64,000 bases of DNA, from positions 20,694 to 84,693 of the forward strand of contig JAHLLB010000018.1 of assembly GCA_020444425.1 (NCBI GenBank), in the 5' to 3' direction. The notes under the pieces are model-generated. The model made no database searches. It was not told the DNA's origin and worked only from the letters and a program-made list of their open reading frames with translations. Shown here piece by piece: positions 51,724 through 61,547 of this stretch (position 1 is the stretch's first letter; every line of letters begins with the position of its first letter). Position numbers and translations under genes: made by a program. This stretch comes from a bacterium (GTDB lineage Bacteria > Electryoneota > Electryoneia > Electryoneales > Electryoneaceae).

Positions 51724-54072
51724 ATGATTCGCACGCTGACCAGCATGCTCTGCATTGCGTTCTGTATCTCGTTGCCGTCAACTGCGGCCTTTGCTGAAGA
51801 ATGGGGCTTCGTTGTTAACGGACAAGCCGCACCCGTAATTGTCGCCGCCGATTCCGCCGGGAACAAAATCATCGCGGCGTTCCAGGGTGGCGGATACTGG
51901 CTGACACAGGACGGTGGACAGAACTGGGAACCCTTCAACCACTACCTCAGCACCGAACTCATGCTGCAAGCCACATCCGTTGACTTTATCGATCCGGCCG
52001 GCGAGTTCATTCAGGTGAACTGCTACTTCCACAATGACTGGGAACCGGAATACCACACGGAGAACGGCGGGGCGACGTGGTCAACCTATGACCTTGAACC
52101 CTTCTGGCCGGACACCCTGTCTGGTCCGGGTTCGGGGGTCTGGAAAATCATGCAGGAACCGCAAGGGCGCATCTATTACGCGACTCAGCACGGCTTCGCC
52201 GTGTCCTCTGACGGAGGCGGCTGGTGGCAGATCGCCGACATCGAACGCATCATTTTCACGGCGGACGGCCTCTTCGTCAATCCTAATGATCCGGACAACG
52301 TCTTCGTCTTCGGCGGCTGGACCGATGAAGACCCCATCACCCTGGAACCGTCCGGCGGGATCATCGCCAGCTATGACCGCGGGCATACCTGGGACCGGGT
52401 GGTGGCGTTGGAAGACATGACCGGAGTCGAGCATGGCAACGTGAATGATCTGACCATGCTGCCCGATGGCACATTGATCGCCACGATTTATCCCGCAAGC
52501 TCACAACCTATCCTCCAGTTCATACGTTCCACCGACGGTGGGTTAAACTGGGAGTGGTTCCCGTACCAGGGACTGCCGGGCTACCTTCAGGCGGGTGAAC
52601 TGATCGCTGTTCCGGAAGTGCCCGGGCGACTGATCCTGACGGCCAACAACCGGTCCGGTGTCTGGATCAGCGAGGATGCCGGCAGTACCTGGGCACGGAT
52701 CGAAAACGGTCTGCCCGACGCCCCACAGTACGGCAGGTGCCTGTACCGCAATCCGTTCAGCGGACACTTGTACGTCGCCCTGAATGAACAAGGGCTGTTC
52801 CGTTCCACCGATTTCGGCCTCAGCTGGACAGAAGTCCCCGGCCCACCGCTGGGAGTTCACTCCGTACCCATGTGCACCGCGCCGTCCGGGAATGACGGGT
52901 TCTGGTTCAACTCGATCGACGGCAACATCTGGTTCGCGTCAGGTAGCTCGACCAATTTCACCCGGATCACCGAACCTTCGCTGCTCGGCAGCCACACCTT
53001 CCTGAATGGCTTCGCCCTGCCGGAAGGCTTGATCGGGTATACAAAGAATGTCACCGACCTCAGCACCGAACAACGAACGATCAGCATCAAATGGTCCGAG
53101 GACGGTGGGAATACGTGGACGGAGAGTGCGGAAACCGTGTTCAATTCCGACGAAGGATTCACGTTTACCCAGGCTTTCGTGGAGAATAACGACATCCGGC
53201 TGCTGGGCGGGAGCACATTTCAACAAACAGTCTACCTGTCCGATGACTTGGGCGACACGTGGGATCCGATTGAAATTACCACCGGCTGGATGGGGCACAT
53301 TCGGCAACACCGCGACCAGTACTACGCGGTTGACCTGACCGAGGGGGAGTTGATGCGATCCTGGTCAATCGGACCGACATGGTTCCCGCTCGATTTTCCA
53401 CAACCCGATCAACTTCAGTATGCCGGGCCACCGATGATCAGCTTGAGCGACACCTTGTACCTCGTAGCCCTGGACCACCTGTGGGCATTTCTACCGGACG
53501 ACAGCTGGGAATTCCGAAGTGATCTCGGGGGACACGTCAACACGTGGGACCTGGTCACCTCGGACGAGGACACCTTCCTGGTCGCCGACATCTGGCCGAA
53601 CTACCAAAGCGGACTGAACGTGTCGTACGACATGGGCACAACCTGGCAGACACAGGAACTGGAGTACCCGTGGCCGAACCAGAGCAACCAGATCGTAAAC
53701 ATCAGCTACGACATGTTCCGCCAGCGTCTATGGATCGATAGTGGTGTCGGGTTGGCCTACCTCGACATGGCGGAGACCAGCGTCGGGGATCCGTGGGTGC
53801 TGCAACCGGCGGAACCCGAGCTGCTGACCACGTACCCGAACCCATTCAACGCCTCCACCACGATCCGGTTTACGCTCGACACGCCGCAAGCGGTCAAACT
53901 GGACGTATACGATCTACTCGGGCGGCATGTCGCGTCCCTGGCGGACGGAGTGCGGCAACCCGGCAGGCATGAGGTTACGTTCGATGGGACGGAGTTGCCG
54001 TCGGGCTCCTACTTCCTGCGGTACGATAGCAATGTGACAACTTTCGAGCGGAAACTTGTATTGCTGAAATAA
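51724..54072 (+). CDS. T9SS-exported propeller protein B
   Basis: 782 aa paralogue of the previous gene, collinear along its whole length. Signal peptide ends near AAFAEEWGF; Asp-box segments WLTQDGGQNWEPF, STDGGLNWEWF, ISEDAGSTWARI and LSDDLGDTWDPI recur. The sorting tail shows TYPNPFNASTTIRFTL, VYDLLGRHVASLADG and SGSYFLRYD. A GGGGGA site is 4-9 bp before ATG 51724, only 59 bp after gene A. The two share near-identical patches such as RNPFSGHLYVAL, so they arose by duplication. Confidence 0.85.
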   Translation: MIRTLTSMLCIAFCISLPSTAAFAEEWGFVVNGQAAPVIVAADSAGNKIIAAFQGGGYWLTQDGGQNWEPFNHYLSTELMLQATSVDFIDPAGEFIQVNCYFHNDWEPEYHTENGGATWSTYDLEPFWPDTLSGPGSGVWKIMQEPQGRIYYATQHGFAVSSDGGGWWQIADIERIIFTADGLFVNPNDPDNVFVFGGWTDEDPITLEPSGGIIASYDRGHTWDRVVALEDMTGVEHGNVNDLTMLPDGTLIATIYPASSQPILQFIRSTDGGLNWEWFPYQGLPGYLQAGELIAVPEVPGRLILTANNRSGVWISEDAGSTWARIENGLPDAPQYGRCLYRNPFSGHLYVALNEQGLFRSTDFGLSWTEVPGPPLGVHSVPMCTAPSGNDGFWFNSIDGNIWFASGSSTNFTRITEPSLLGSHTFLNGFALPEGLIGYTKNVTDLSTEQRTISIKWSEDGGNTWTESAETVFNSDEGFTFTQAFVENNDIRLLGGSTFQQTVYLSDDLGDTWDPIEITTGWMGHIRQHRDQYYAVDLTEGELMRSWSIGPTWFPLDFPQPDQLQYAGPPMISLSDTLYLVALDHLWAFLPDDSWEFRSDLGGHVNTWDLVTSDEDTFLVADIWPNYQSGLNVSYDMGTTWQTQELEYPWPNQSNQIVNISYDMFRQRLWIDSGVGLAYLDMAETSVGDPWVLQPAEPELLTTYPNPFNASTTIRFTLDTPQAVKLDVYDLLGRHVASLADGVRQPGRHEVTFDGTELPSGSYFLRYDSNVTTFERKLVLLK

Positions 54073-54139
54073 TGGCAACACCTTATCCTTGAGGAAGGTT
54101 CAGCACACTCGGTATTGACATCCACCATCGAGGATGAAG

Positions 54140-56491
54140 ATGACGGCAGGATTACGGCTTGCAGGCACGGTTCTGATTCTCTTCGCATTCGTGGTTTCGC
54201 CGGGGTTTGCCCAGGTGTGGCAGACATCTCAGGCTGGCATCAGCGCGCCCTGGAGTGTCGCGGCGGATTCGTCTGGCGAGAAAATTGTCGTCGCGACTGA
54301 GTTCGGCGGCTACTGGATCAGCATAAACAGCGGCGAATCCTGGCAGCCGTGGAACCATTCCATTACCTACACCGGAATGGAGCTCGCGAAAACCATCCAG
54401 GCTACCGATGCGGCGGCGGACACAATGCTCGTCACCTGCCTTCTCCGCAGTGGCAACACGCTGGACCTGCACACCTTCAACGGCGGCGCCACTTGGTCTA
54501 CCTATTCCATCGAATACTACTGGCCCGGCAACTTGCCCCACCCCACCTCTGGTTCCTGGCACGTACTTGACGATCCAGCAGGCCGTGTCTACTTCGCTTG
54601 CAGAGTCGGTTTCGCACGTACCGCCGACAACGGGTCGAACTGGGATGTCTACGACGTTCGGACGATGACCGATGACGTCAACGGCCTGTTCGTCGATCCC
54701 GACGATCCGGACCAGTTGTACATCTATGGCGCGTGGACCAACGAGGATGCTGATAGCGAGGAACCGTCCGGCGGCATCCTTTACAGTGAAGATGGCGGCG
54801 TTTCCTGGACTCGGGCGACCGAAATGGAAACCCTGACCGCAGGCGCTGAAGGTGAAATCACGGACTTGACCAAGCTGCCGAACGGCGACCTGCTCGCGGT
54901 GACGGTGTGGAAGGATACCGAGATCCCGTTCCTGGTGTTGTTGCGCTCGCAGGATGGCGGCGCATCCTGGCACTGGTACCCGTATCAGGGGTTGCCGGAC
55001 CGGTTCGTGGCGGAAAAAATCGAGGCTGTTCCGGACGTCCCGGGACGGGTGCTGCTGACCTCCTCGGGCAACTTCGGGGTGTGGCAGTCCGATGATTCCG
55101 GCCTCAGCTGGAATCGTCTGCACAATGGTCTGCCGGATCGCCCGATGCCGGGCAAGGCGTTATACCGAAATCCTTTCAGCGGCCAACTGTACGTCAGTCT
55201 GCTCGACCAGGGGCTGTACCGATCCGAAGATGCGGGCGAATCCTTGACCAAGCTGACCTCTCCGCCGGCCGGAATCGCCATTCCAACGCAGGAAAACCTC
55301 CCGCAGAATTCCAGTGCGACGTGGTTTAACACCGCCGGTGGTTCGATCTGGCTGGCTCAAGGTGAATCGGCAGAGTTCACGCAGTTCATTCCCGATGTCA
55401 TCCCCGACAACGCCGCCCAGTTCAACGGCTTCACGCTGCCGGACGGACGGATCGGATACCTCGACCTGCAGACACCGCTGACCGGTACGCAATCCATGAT
55501 CACCGTCATGCTGTCCGACAACGACGGCGAGTCCTGGACCGCCAGTGCGAGCACCGCCATTCCCGAATATCAGTCGTTCACGGAACTGGAAGCGTTCACC
55601 GTTGACGATGAAACAGTCCTTGTCGGACGGGACAACTTCGCCTCGCTCGGATGGGTGTCGCACGACCTCGGTGAAACGTGGTCGGATGTGTCGTTCGACC
55701 CGCATCTGCTCGGCCCGATGCACTTCCACAACGGCTATTTCTACGCGCACGAACCAAACGCCATCGACGTGTTGCGCAGTTCGACCGTTGGCTCGTTCTG
55801 GGAATCGACTGACTTCCCACGGCAGGATTTCCTCGTCGAAGGCTGCCTCAAGATCCTCAGCCACAATGATGCAGTGCTGCTCGCGGCCGGCTACACTTTC
55901 TGGGGATTTACCGAGAATGATGGCTGGGTGCTGCGCAGCTATCAGAATCCAACGCCGACTGCTTGGGATCTGGTTGAGACGACCAGCGACACGTTCCTCG
56001 TCGCCGTCTTCGAGCCGGAAGAATACTACGGCCTGAGGGTTTCCGACAACCTCGGGTATATCTGGCATCCGATGGAAACCGATTTCCCGTATCCGCAACA
56101 GAGCATCGGCATCCGCGACCTGTGGTTCGATACGTATCGTAACCGGTTGTGGGTTGACAGCCATGTCGGACTGTCCTACCTCGACTTCGACGAAACGTCC
56201 GTGGACGAACCGTGGGTGTTCAAGCCCGCGTCGTTTGAGATGGTGAGCGTTTACCCGAACCCGTTCAACGCACAAACCACCATCCACTACGCACTGCCGT
56301 ATCCGTTGGAGGTGAAGCTGGACGTGTTTGATGTGCTCGGACGTCACATCACAACATTGGCCGAAGGCGCGTATCCGGCAGGATCGTACGAGGTGACGTT
56401 CGATGGCAGCCAACTCGCGTCCGGGACGTATTACCTTAAAGGCACCGCTGGCCAGCAGTCGTTCGAACGTAAGCTGGTGCTGATGAAGTGA
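54140..56491 (+). CDS. T9SS-exported propeller protein C
   Basis: 783 aa, third paralogue. The signal peptide ends near SPGFAQVW. Repeats include WISINSGESWQPWN, YSEDGGVSWTRA, SDDSGLSWNRL and VSHDLGETWSDV; the tail shows VYPNPFNAQTTIHYAL, VFDVLGRHITTL and SGTYYLKG. ATG 54140 is preferred because GAGG (54130-54133) lies 6 bp before it; ATG 54134 touches the GAGG. It is more diverged than A and B. The set probably makes related surface proteins that bind similar but not identical partners. Confidence 0.85.
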   Translation: MTAGLRLAGTVLILFAFVVSPGFAQVWQTSQAGISAPWSVAADSSGEKIVVATEFGGYWISINSGESWQPWNHSITYTGMELAKTIQATDAAADTMLVTCLLRSGNTLDLHTFNGGATWSTYSIEYYWPGNLPHPTSGSWHVLDDPAGRVYFACRVGFARTADNGSNWDVYDVRTMTDDVNGLFVDPDDPDQLYIYGAWTNEDADSEEPSGGILYSEDGGVSWTRATEMETLTAGAEGEITDLTKLPNGDLLAVTVWKDTEIPFLVLLRSQDGGASWHWYPYQGLPDRFVAEKIEAVPDVPGRVLLTSSGNFGVWQSDDSGLSWNRLHNGLPDRPMPGKALYRNPFSGQLYVSLLDQGLYRSEDAGESLTKLTSPPAGIAIPTQENLPQNSSATWFNTAGGSIWLAQGESAEFTQFIPDVIPDNAAQFNGFTLPDGRIGYLDLQTPLTGTQSMITVMLSDNDGESWTASASTAIPEYQSFTELEAFTVDDETVLVGRDNFASLGWVSHDLGETWSDVSFDPHLLGPMHFHNGYFYAHEPNAIDVLRSSTVGSFWESTDFPRQDFLVEGCLKILSHNDAVLLAAGYTFWGFTENDGWVLRSYQNPTPTAWDLVETTSDTFLVAVFEPEEYYGLRVSDNLGYIWHPMETDFPYPQQSIGIRDLWFDTYRNRLWVDSHVGLSYLDFDETSVDEPWVFKPASFEMVSVYPNPFNAQTTIHYALPYPLEVKLDVFDVLGRHITTLAEGAYPAGSYEVTFDGSQLASGTYYLKGTAGQQSFERKLVLMK

Positions 56492-56499
56492 CTGAGGGT

Positions 56500-56612
56500 G
56501 TCATTCTGACTTAACGAAGAGAAGTGAAGAATCTGCTTGAAGATACGGGGATGGTTCCTTGTTGAACCGACACCGTTGTGTCCAGTTGATCCTTCACTGC
56601 GTTCAGGATGAC
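56500..56612. repeat. Inverted pair of GTCATTCTGA elements
   Basis: GTCATTCTGACTTAACGAAG... ends in GAATCT at 56534; the inverted partner GATCCTTCACTGCGTTCAGG...GACAC is at 56588-56612. Same element as the block at 41696-41908. It starts 9 bp after the paralogue C stop and may act as its 3' hairpin. The rest of 56492-56866 shows no gene. Confidence 0.65.
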
Positions 56613-56866
56613 ACACAGTGTAGCCTTTGAGATGACATCCGGTTGGCAATCAAGCTGATAGACCCTACCGCTCCCAATCGGCATGTCTGTTCGCTCCGCC
56701 ATGAGTAACCGATTTCCCATCCGACCGGTCAAAACGCTATACTAGGGATTCATGACTCGCACACCTTCGGGCACGGTGTGGCGAGGTTCCTGTGTTCCAA
56801 CCTGTGATCAACGATAGAGTGTTCGATAACCAACGTGGTAACAACGACCTGAGTGGAGGAAACTGG

Positions 56867-58249
56867 ATGAAACGCATCCTGACACCGGTCTTGATGGCGT
56901 TGCTGCTGGTCGCATCCGCGAGCTTTGCCAGCGATGACATCATGGACCTGTTCGACGTGCAGGAGCATGTGCTTGATAACGGCATGCGTCTGCTCATGAT
57001 CGAGGACCATAGCGCCCCGATCATCAGCTACATGGTCTACTATGACGTCGGCAGCCGCAATGAGCGTCCCGGCATCACCGGCATGGCGCACATGTTCGAA
57101 CACATGATGTTCCGTGGATCGACCAAGTACGGTCCGGAAGAACACGCGAACATCGTCAAGGCGAACGGCGGCAGTTTGAACGCGAATACGTGGTATGACC
57201 GCACCGCCTACTTCGAAAACATCTCCGCTGAACACCTCGAGCTGGTGATCCACCTGGAAGCCGAACGGCAGGCCAACCTCACGATCAACGAGGACACCTT
57301 CCTGCCGGAGCAGCAGGTGATCAGCGAGGAACGCCGTCAACGTGTCGACAACAGCCTCTACGGGTCCGCAGTTGAAGAGCTGATGACGAACGTGTTCCGC
57401 GCCCATCCGTACAACTGGCCGGTGATCGGCTGGATGAGCGACATCCAGAACTACCGCATTGAAGACCTGCAGTGGTTCCACAAGACCTACTATGCGCCGA
57501 ACAACGCCGTTGCAATCGTTGCGGGTGATTTCGATCCGGACGAAGCGATCGAGCTGGTGGAGAAGTACCACGGTCCGATTCCGTCGCAGCCGTTGCCGGT
57601 GATGGCGAAGACGCAGGAACCGCCGCAGCGTGGCGAACGACGGATCGAGTTCCACCGTCCCGCGCAGTTGCCGTTCCTGTTTGCCGCCTACCACACCCCG
57701 GCCGCGTCGCACACAGATATCCCGGCCCTGCGTGTGGTCGAGAAAATCCTCAGCGATGGGGAATCGTCCCGGCTGTACAAGAAGTGCGTCTACGAAGAGC
57801 AGGTCGCCCGTTTTGCCGGCGGCAGTCTCTACGAACTCGCCGATCCGGGCCTGTTCATGACCTACATCGGTGTCAACGCCGGCCGTGACCTGGAAGAAGC
57901 GGAAGGCGTCCTCTTCGGTACGATTGAAGACATGGCTGTCAATCCGGTCAGCGACACGGAACTGCAGAAGGCAAAGAACCAGCTGGAAGCCGACTTCTAT
58001 TCGATGCTGCAGACCAACTATGGCAAGGCGTCCTCGCTTGGCGAGGCGTGCATGCTGTATGATGGCGACTGGGAAATGGGCCTGCGCCAGTTCGAAGCGA
58101 CGAAGAACGTAACCGCGGATGACGTGATGCGCGTCGTCGGAAAGTACTTCCGTCCGATTAACCGCACCACCGTGATCCTCGTGCCGGACAACGAAGTCGA
58201 CCCCGTCGATTTTTCCGCTGAAACCACTGAAACCGGGGAGATGGAATAA
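56867..58249 (+). CDS. M16 family zinc peptidase (active subunit)
   Basis: 460 aa with a signal peptide (1-22, ASASFASDD). The inverted zinc motif HxxEH is in GMAHMFEHMMFRGSTKYG near residue 72, with the distal Glu about 75 residues on (EDTFLPEQQVISEERRQRV). Periplasmic or surface peptidase of the pitrilysin/processing-peptidase type. GGAGG lies 8 bp before ATG 56867. Its stop TAA overlaps the next start, so it is translated together with its partner subunit. Confidence 0.92.
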   Translation: MKRILTPVLMALLLVASASFASDDIMDLFDVQEHVLDNGMRLLMIEDHSAPIISYMVYYDVGSRNERPGITGMAHMFEHMMFRGSTKYGPEEHANIVKANGGSLNANTWYDRTAYFENISAEHLELVIHLEAERQANLTINEDTFLPEQQVISEERRQRVDNSLYGSAVEELMTNVFRAHPYNWPVIGWMSDIQNYRIEDLQWFHKTYYAPNNAVAIVAGDFDPDEAIELVEKYHGPIPSQPLPVMAKTQEPPQRGERRIEFHRPAQLPFLFAAYHTPAASHTDIPALRVVEKILSDGESSRLYKKCVYEEQVARFAGGSLYELADPGLFMTYIGVNAGRDLEEAEGVLFGTIEDMAVNPVSDTELQKAKNQLEADFYSMLQTNYGKASSLGEACMLYDGDWEMGLRQFEATKNVTADDVMRVVGKYFRPINRTTVILVPDNEVDPVDFSAETTETGEME

Positions 58250-59694
58250 TGAAACAGATGATTCTCTCCTTGCTGGTCGTGGCGCTGCTGGCGCCGATGG
58301 GCTTCGCGGATGATGATGTCGTCCCGGCCTTCACACCGAGTCAGGCGTTTGACGTTGACCCGGTCAAGCTGCCGGATTTCAAACACAAGAACCTCGACAA
58401 CGGGATGCAGGTTTATTACATCCCGGACCATGAGCTGCCGCTGGTGAACGTGCGGATCATGTTCCCCGCCGGTAAGCTGCACAACCCGATGGACAAGCCC
58501 GGCCTCAACAACTTTGTCGCCGACATGCTGCTCAAGGGCACGGAAAACCGTTCCGCCACCGAAATCGCCGAGACGATTGACTTCGTCGGCGGTTCGATCA
58601 ACACCGGCGCCGGCAACAACACGATGTACATGAACTGCGGCGTCATGTCGCGCGACATGGAACTCGGGTTCGAGCTGATGGCGGATGCGTTGATGAATCC
58701 GACCTTCCCGGAAGACGAAATCGAACGTCTCCGCATGCAGCGGGTCAGCGGCCTGATGACCAACGTCGACGACCCGGGCACCATCGCCGACGAACAGTGG
58801 AACAAGTGGGTGTACGGTGATCATCCGTATTCGCAGCCCACAGTCGGCACGGTTGAGTCCGTGCAGTCGTTCACCCGTGACGATCTCGTGATGCAGCACC
58901 AACGGCTGATCGTGCCAGGCCATGCCGTCATGCTGTTGTCCGGCGACTTTGAGTACAAGGACGCGCAGAAGCTGGTGAACAAGTATTTCAGCGGCTGGAT
59001 CGGCAACAATCCGCCGCAGGTTTTGATCGCCGGCGCGGAAGCTGACAAAGGCCGCGAGATCCTGCTGATCGACGACCCGAACGCCGTCCAGTCCGAGGTC
59101 CGCATGGGCTACATCCTCGGCCCGTACAACCTCGGCGACGACATGTACGCGTTCAACCTGATGGACTACATCTACGGCGGCGGTGGATTCTCCAGCCGTC
59201 TGATGAAACGTGTCCGCACCGAGCTCGGCCTGACCTACGGGATCTACTCCGGTCTCGACGCGCGGGTGCAGAACGCAGCGTACTCAATCTCCGGTTCGAC
59301 CAAGAACGACGGCACCGGCCAGTTCATCACCGAATCGCTGCGGCTGATGGAAGAAGCTGTCGAAAACGGTTTCACCCAGGAAGAACTGCGCGACGCGAAA
59401 GCGTACATGCTCGGTTCCTACCCGCGCCGCTTCGAAACACCGTCCCAGGTCGCCGGACAGTTCCAGAACGCGCTGATCCTCGATCTCGGTGACCCGGACG
59501 AGTACATCGCCAACTATCGCAAGAAAATGGCGGCGGTGGACCTGGACGACATCAACGAGATGGCGAAGAAATACCTGCACCCGGATCAGGTGCGAATTGT
59601 CGTCGTCGGGAACGCCGAAGTCGTCAAGCCGATGCTGGATGAGGTCGGCACCGTCACCGTCAAGAGCATCGACGAGTTCAAGACGGAGATGTGA
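58249..59694 (+). CDS. M16 family peptidase-like protein (inactive partner subunit)
   Basis: 481 aa with a signal peptide (1-20, MGFADDD). The fold matches M16 (LDNGMQVYYIPDHELPLVNV, GGGGFSSRLMKRVRTELGLTYG), but the zinc motif position reads LNNFVADMLLKGT, so HxxEH is lost. In two-subunit M16 proteases one chain is catalytic and the other supplies a glycine-rich loop; IYGGGGFSS fits that second role. It overlaps its active partner by one base. Confidence 0.92.
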   Translation: MKQMILSLLVVALLAPMGFADDDVVPAFTPSQAFDVDPVKLPDFKHKNLDNGMQVYYIPDHELPLVNVRIMFPAGKLHNPMDKPGLNNFVADMLLKGTENRSATEIAETIDFVGGSINTGAGNNTMYMNCGVMSRDMELGFELMADALMNPTFPEDEIERLRMQRVSGLMTNVDDPGTIADEQWNKWVYGDHPYSQPTVGTVESVQSFTRDDLVMQHQRLIVPGHAVMLLSGDFEYKDAQKLVNKYFSGWIGNNPPQVLIAGAEADKGREILLIDDPNAVQSEVRMGYILGPYNLGDDMYAFNLMDYIYGGGGFSSRLMKRVRTELGLTYGIYSGLDARVQNAAYSISGSTKNDGTGQFITESLRLMEEAVENGFTQEELRDAKAYMLGSYPRRFETPSQVAGQFQNALILDLGDPDEYIANYRKKMAAVDLDDINEMAKKYLHPDQVRIVVVGNAEVVKPMLDEVGTVTVKSIDEFKTEM

Positions 59695-59705
59695 CGAAAG
59701 ACAGG

Positions 59706-59733
59706 TGTGAGTGATGAGGTGTGAGGTGTGAGC
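59706..59733 (+). repeat. Heptamer array, unit TGTGAGG
   Basis: Units TGTGAGT, GATGAGG, TGTGAGG, TGTGAGC, starting 11 bp after the M16 partner stop. It has the same unit and orientation as the array after the DUF4301 gene. Confidence 0.65.
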
Positions 59734-59751
59734 GAAACACCTCAAAAACAT

Positions 59752-59786
59752 AACCGGGACACTTTCTCTCCGAAAGTGTCCCGGTT
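59752..59786 (+). terminator. GGGACAC-class hairpin with T tail after the M16 pair
   Basis: AACCGGGACACTTTC-TCTCC-GAAAGTGTCCCGGTT, a perfect 15-bp stem followed by TTTC (five T in all). Confidence 0.8.
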
Positions 59787-59796
59787 TTTCTCAACG

Positions 59797-59833
59797 ATCG
59801 AGGGGACACGTACGGAGTAAATGTCCCCTCGAT
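59797..59833. repeat. GGGGACAC-class hairpin with degraded centre
   Basis: ATCGAGGGGACA pairs perfectly with TGTCCCCTCGAT over 12 bp; the inner stem seen in other copies is lost. Confidence 0.65.
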
Positions 59834-59847
59834 AGATGATCCATTAA

Positions 59848-59910
59848 CAACCATTTTCTGTCAACCGCCAACCGGCCTTTGACTACCGATCACCGCTAAC
59901 CGACGACCGT
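59848..59910 (-). repeat. Heptamer array at the purN 3' end
   Basis: Nine in-phase units: CAACCAT, TTTCTGT, CAACCGC, CAACCGG, CCTTTGA, CTACCGA, TCACCGC, TAACCGA, CGACCGT. In the direction of purN they read NCGGTNN and begin at the stop codon (59912). Confidence 0.7.
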
Positions 59911-59911
59911 T

Positions 59912-60529
59912 TCAACACACCTGCCTTGCACCAGCGAACATGTCCAGCCACTTGTGCACCGCTTCCGGATACAGACGGTGCTCCAAATCCAGTACACGTG
60001 CGGCCAGCGACTCCGGCGAGTCATCCTTTTCCACCAGCACACCACCGCGCTGCAGCAGGATCACGCCCTCATCGTACTTCTCGTTGACATAGTGCACGGT
60101 CACGCCGGTCTGCGACTCCCCTGCCTCAATCACGGCCTGGTGGACATTCAGCCCGTACATCCCCTTGCCGCCGAATTTTGGTAACAGCGCCGGGTGGATA
60201 TTGAGCAACGCTCCTTCGTACGCCCGGATCAACGCCGGCGGCACCTTGCGCATGTACCCGGCAAGGCAAATCAGCTCGGCTTTCGCCTCTTTCAACGCAG
60301 TGATCAGTTCGTCCGCGAACGCTTTGCCGTCCTCAAACTGGTCACGGCTGATGGTTCGGCTCGGCACGCCGAATTCCTTCGCGATGTCGTGTACCCCAGC
60401 GTCCGCATGGTTCGAGATGATCAACACACCGCGCGCGTTGAGGTAGCCGTCCGCGCACGCCTGCAGCAGCGAACGCGCGTTGCTGCCCCGTCCCGAGGCA
60501 AAAATCGCGATGCCGACTGTCCGGCTCAT
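59912..60529 (-). CDS. purN: Phosphoribosylglycinamide formyltransferase
   Basis: Third step of purine synthesis, using 10-formyl-tetrahydrofolate; 205 aa. It begins VGIAIFASGRGSNARSLL. The active site has NIHPALLPKFGGKGMYG with the catalytic His, followed by the GVTVHYVNEKYDEG formyl-donor region. A SRTISRDQF loop fits GAR binding. GGAG precedes ATG 60527-60529. Together with the LD-carboxypeptidase and GWxTD gene it is part of a minus-strand run. Confidence 0.95.
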   Translation of the reverse strand: MSRTVGIAIFASGRGSNARSLLQACADGYLNARGVLIISNHADAGVHDIAKEFGVPSRTISRDQFEDGKAFADELITALKEAKAELICLAGYMRKVPPALIRAYEGALLNIHPALLPKFGGKGMYGLNVHQAVIEAGESQTGVTVHYVNEKYDEGVILLQRGGVLVEKDDSPESLAARVLDLEHRLYPEAVHKWLDMFAGARQVC

Positions 60530-60584
60530 GAAAACACTCCGTGATCATCCGCGTTGGCATAGCCAACACGGGCAAGAAGGCTGC

Positions 60585-61547
60585 TCATTGCTCCTTTTCC
60601 ACGGTCAGGGTTCGTTGCTTCAAATCGAGGGTCGCGTCCGCGCCTATCGGCAGGGTCCACGTCGGTCCAACATGCCCATACGGCGCACCAGTCACCACCG
60701 GAATGTCCGGCACGGCATCCATCACGATCTCCGCCACCTGTTCGTCATGCTCGACCCGTTCCCCGCTGACATGCTGCGTGAACCGTCCGAGCAGAATCCC
60801 GCGCGCGCCCTTGAACAGACCGGCCTGCGCGAGCTGGGTGATCATGCGGTCAATCCGGTAGAGCGGTTCGTCGATCTCCTCCAGCACCGCGATCCCGCCC
60901 GCGAAACTGGGTTGCCAGCCGGTGCCGCAGAGCGCAGCCAGTACCGCCAGGTTGCCGCCGAGCAGGCGTCCGAGCGGGTTCATCCCGTCACGCACGACAC
61001 GCAATTCGTCACCGTCCGGCATCGGCAATGCCTTGCCCCACAAAATGCCATTGAGCATGTCGAAGAAGAACTGTCCGCTGAACGCATCCACCCCGCCAAA
61101 CCCTTCGCCACGATCCTCGCCACCGAACCCGCGCGTCAACTGCGGGCCGGAGAAGGTGATCAGCTCACAGCGTTCCCAGAGCACACTCTGTACCACGCTG
61201 ATGTCGGAAAATCCGACGAACGGTTTCCGCTTCACCTGCTTGCGGATCTTCTGCAGGTTGAGGAAAGGCAGCAGTCGCATTGATCCGTACCCGCCACGGG
61301 TGCAGATCACGGCGTCGTACTTGTTCTCGGTGAGGGCGATTTCGAGGTCTTCGGCGCGGCCGGCGTCGGACGCCGCGAGGTAAGGACGGTCGCCGGTGGT
61401 CATTGCATGCGGCAACAGATCGACGTTGTATCCCAACCCCTCGAAATATTCCACGCCACGCCGGGTTTCGTCCTCACCCACCGGTCCGGCGGGCGAAACG
61501 ACCGCGATGCGTCCGCGAGATTTAAGCGGTAAGGGAGTTACTGCCAC
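60585..61547 (-). CDS. ldcA: LD-carboxypeptidase (S66 family)
   Basis: 320 aa. Removes the terminal D-Ala from muramyl tetrapeptides in cell-wall recycling, or a related amide bond (MccF branch). Nucleophile Ser-equivalent region is ICTRGGYGSMRLLP (GGYG-S), followed by FVGFSDISVVQ and FSGPQLTRG; the Glu and His appear in AVLEEIDEPLYRIDRM and GAPYGHVGPTW. The start is GTG 61545-61547, which lies inside the end of the GWxTD gene (10-bp overlap), pointing to translational coupling. Confidence 0.9.
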   Translation of the reverse strand: MAVTPLPLKSRGRIAVVSPAGPVGEDETRRGVEYFEGLGYNVDLLPHAMTTGDRPYLAASDAGRAEDLEIALTENKYDAVICTRGGYGSMRLLPFLNLQKIRKQVKRKPFVGFSDISVVQSVLWERCELITFSGPQLTRGFGGEDRGEGFGGVDAFSGQFFFDMLNGILWGKALPMPDGDELRVVRDGMNPLGRLLGGNLAVLAALCGTGWQPSFAGGIAVLEEIDEPLYRIDRMITQLAQAGLFKGARGILLGRFTQHVSGERVEHDEQVAEIVMDAVPDIPVVTGAPYGHVGPTWTLPIGADATLDLKQRTLTVEKEQ

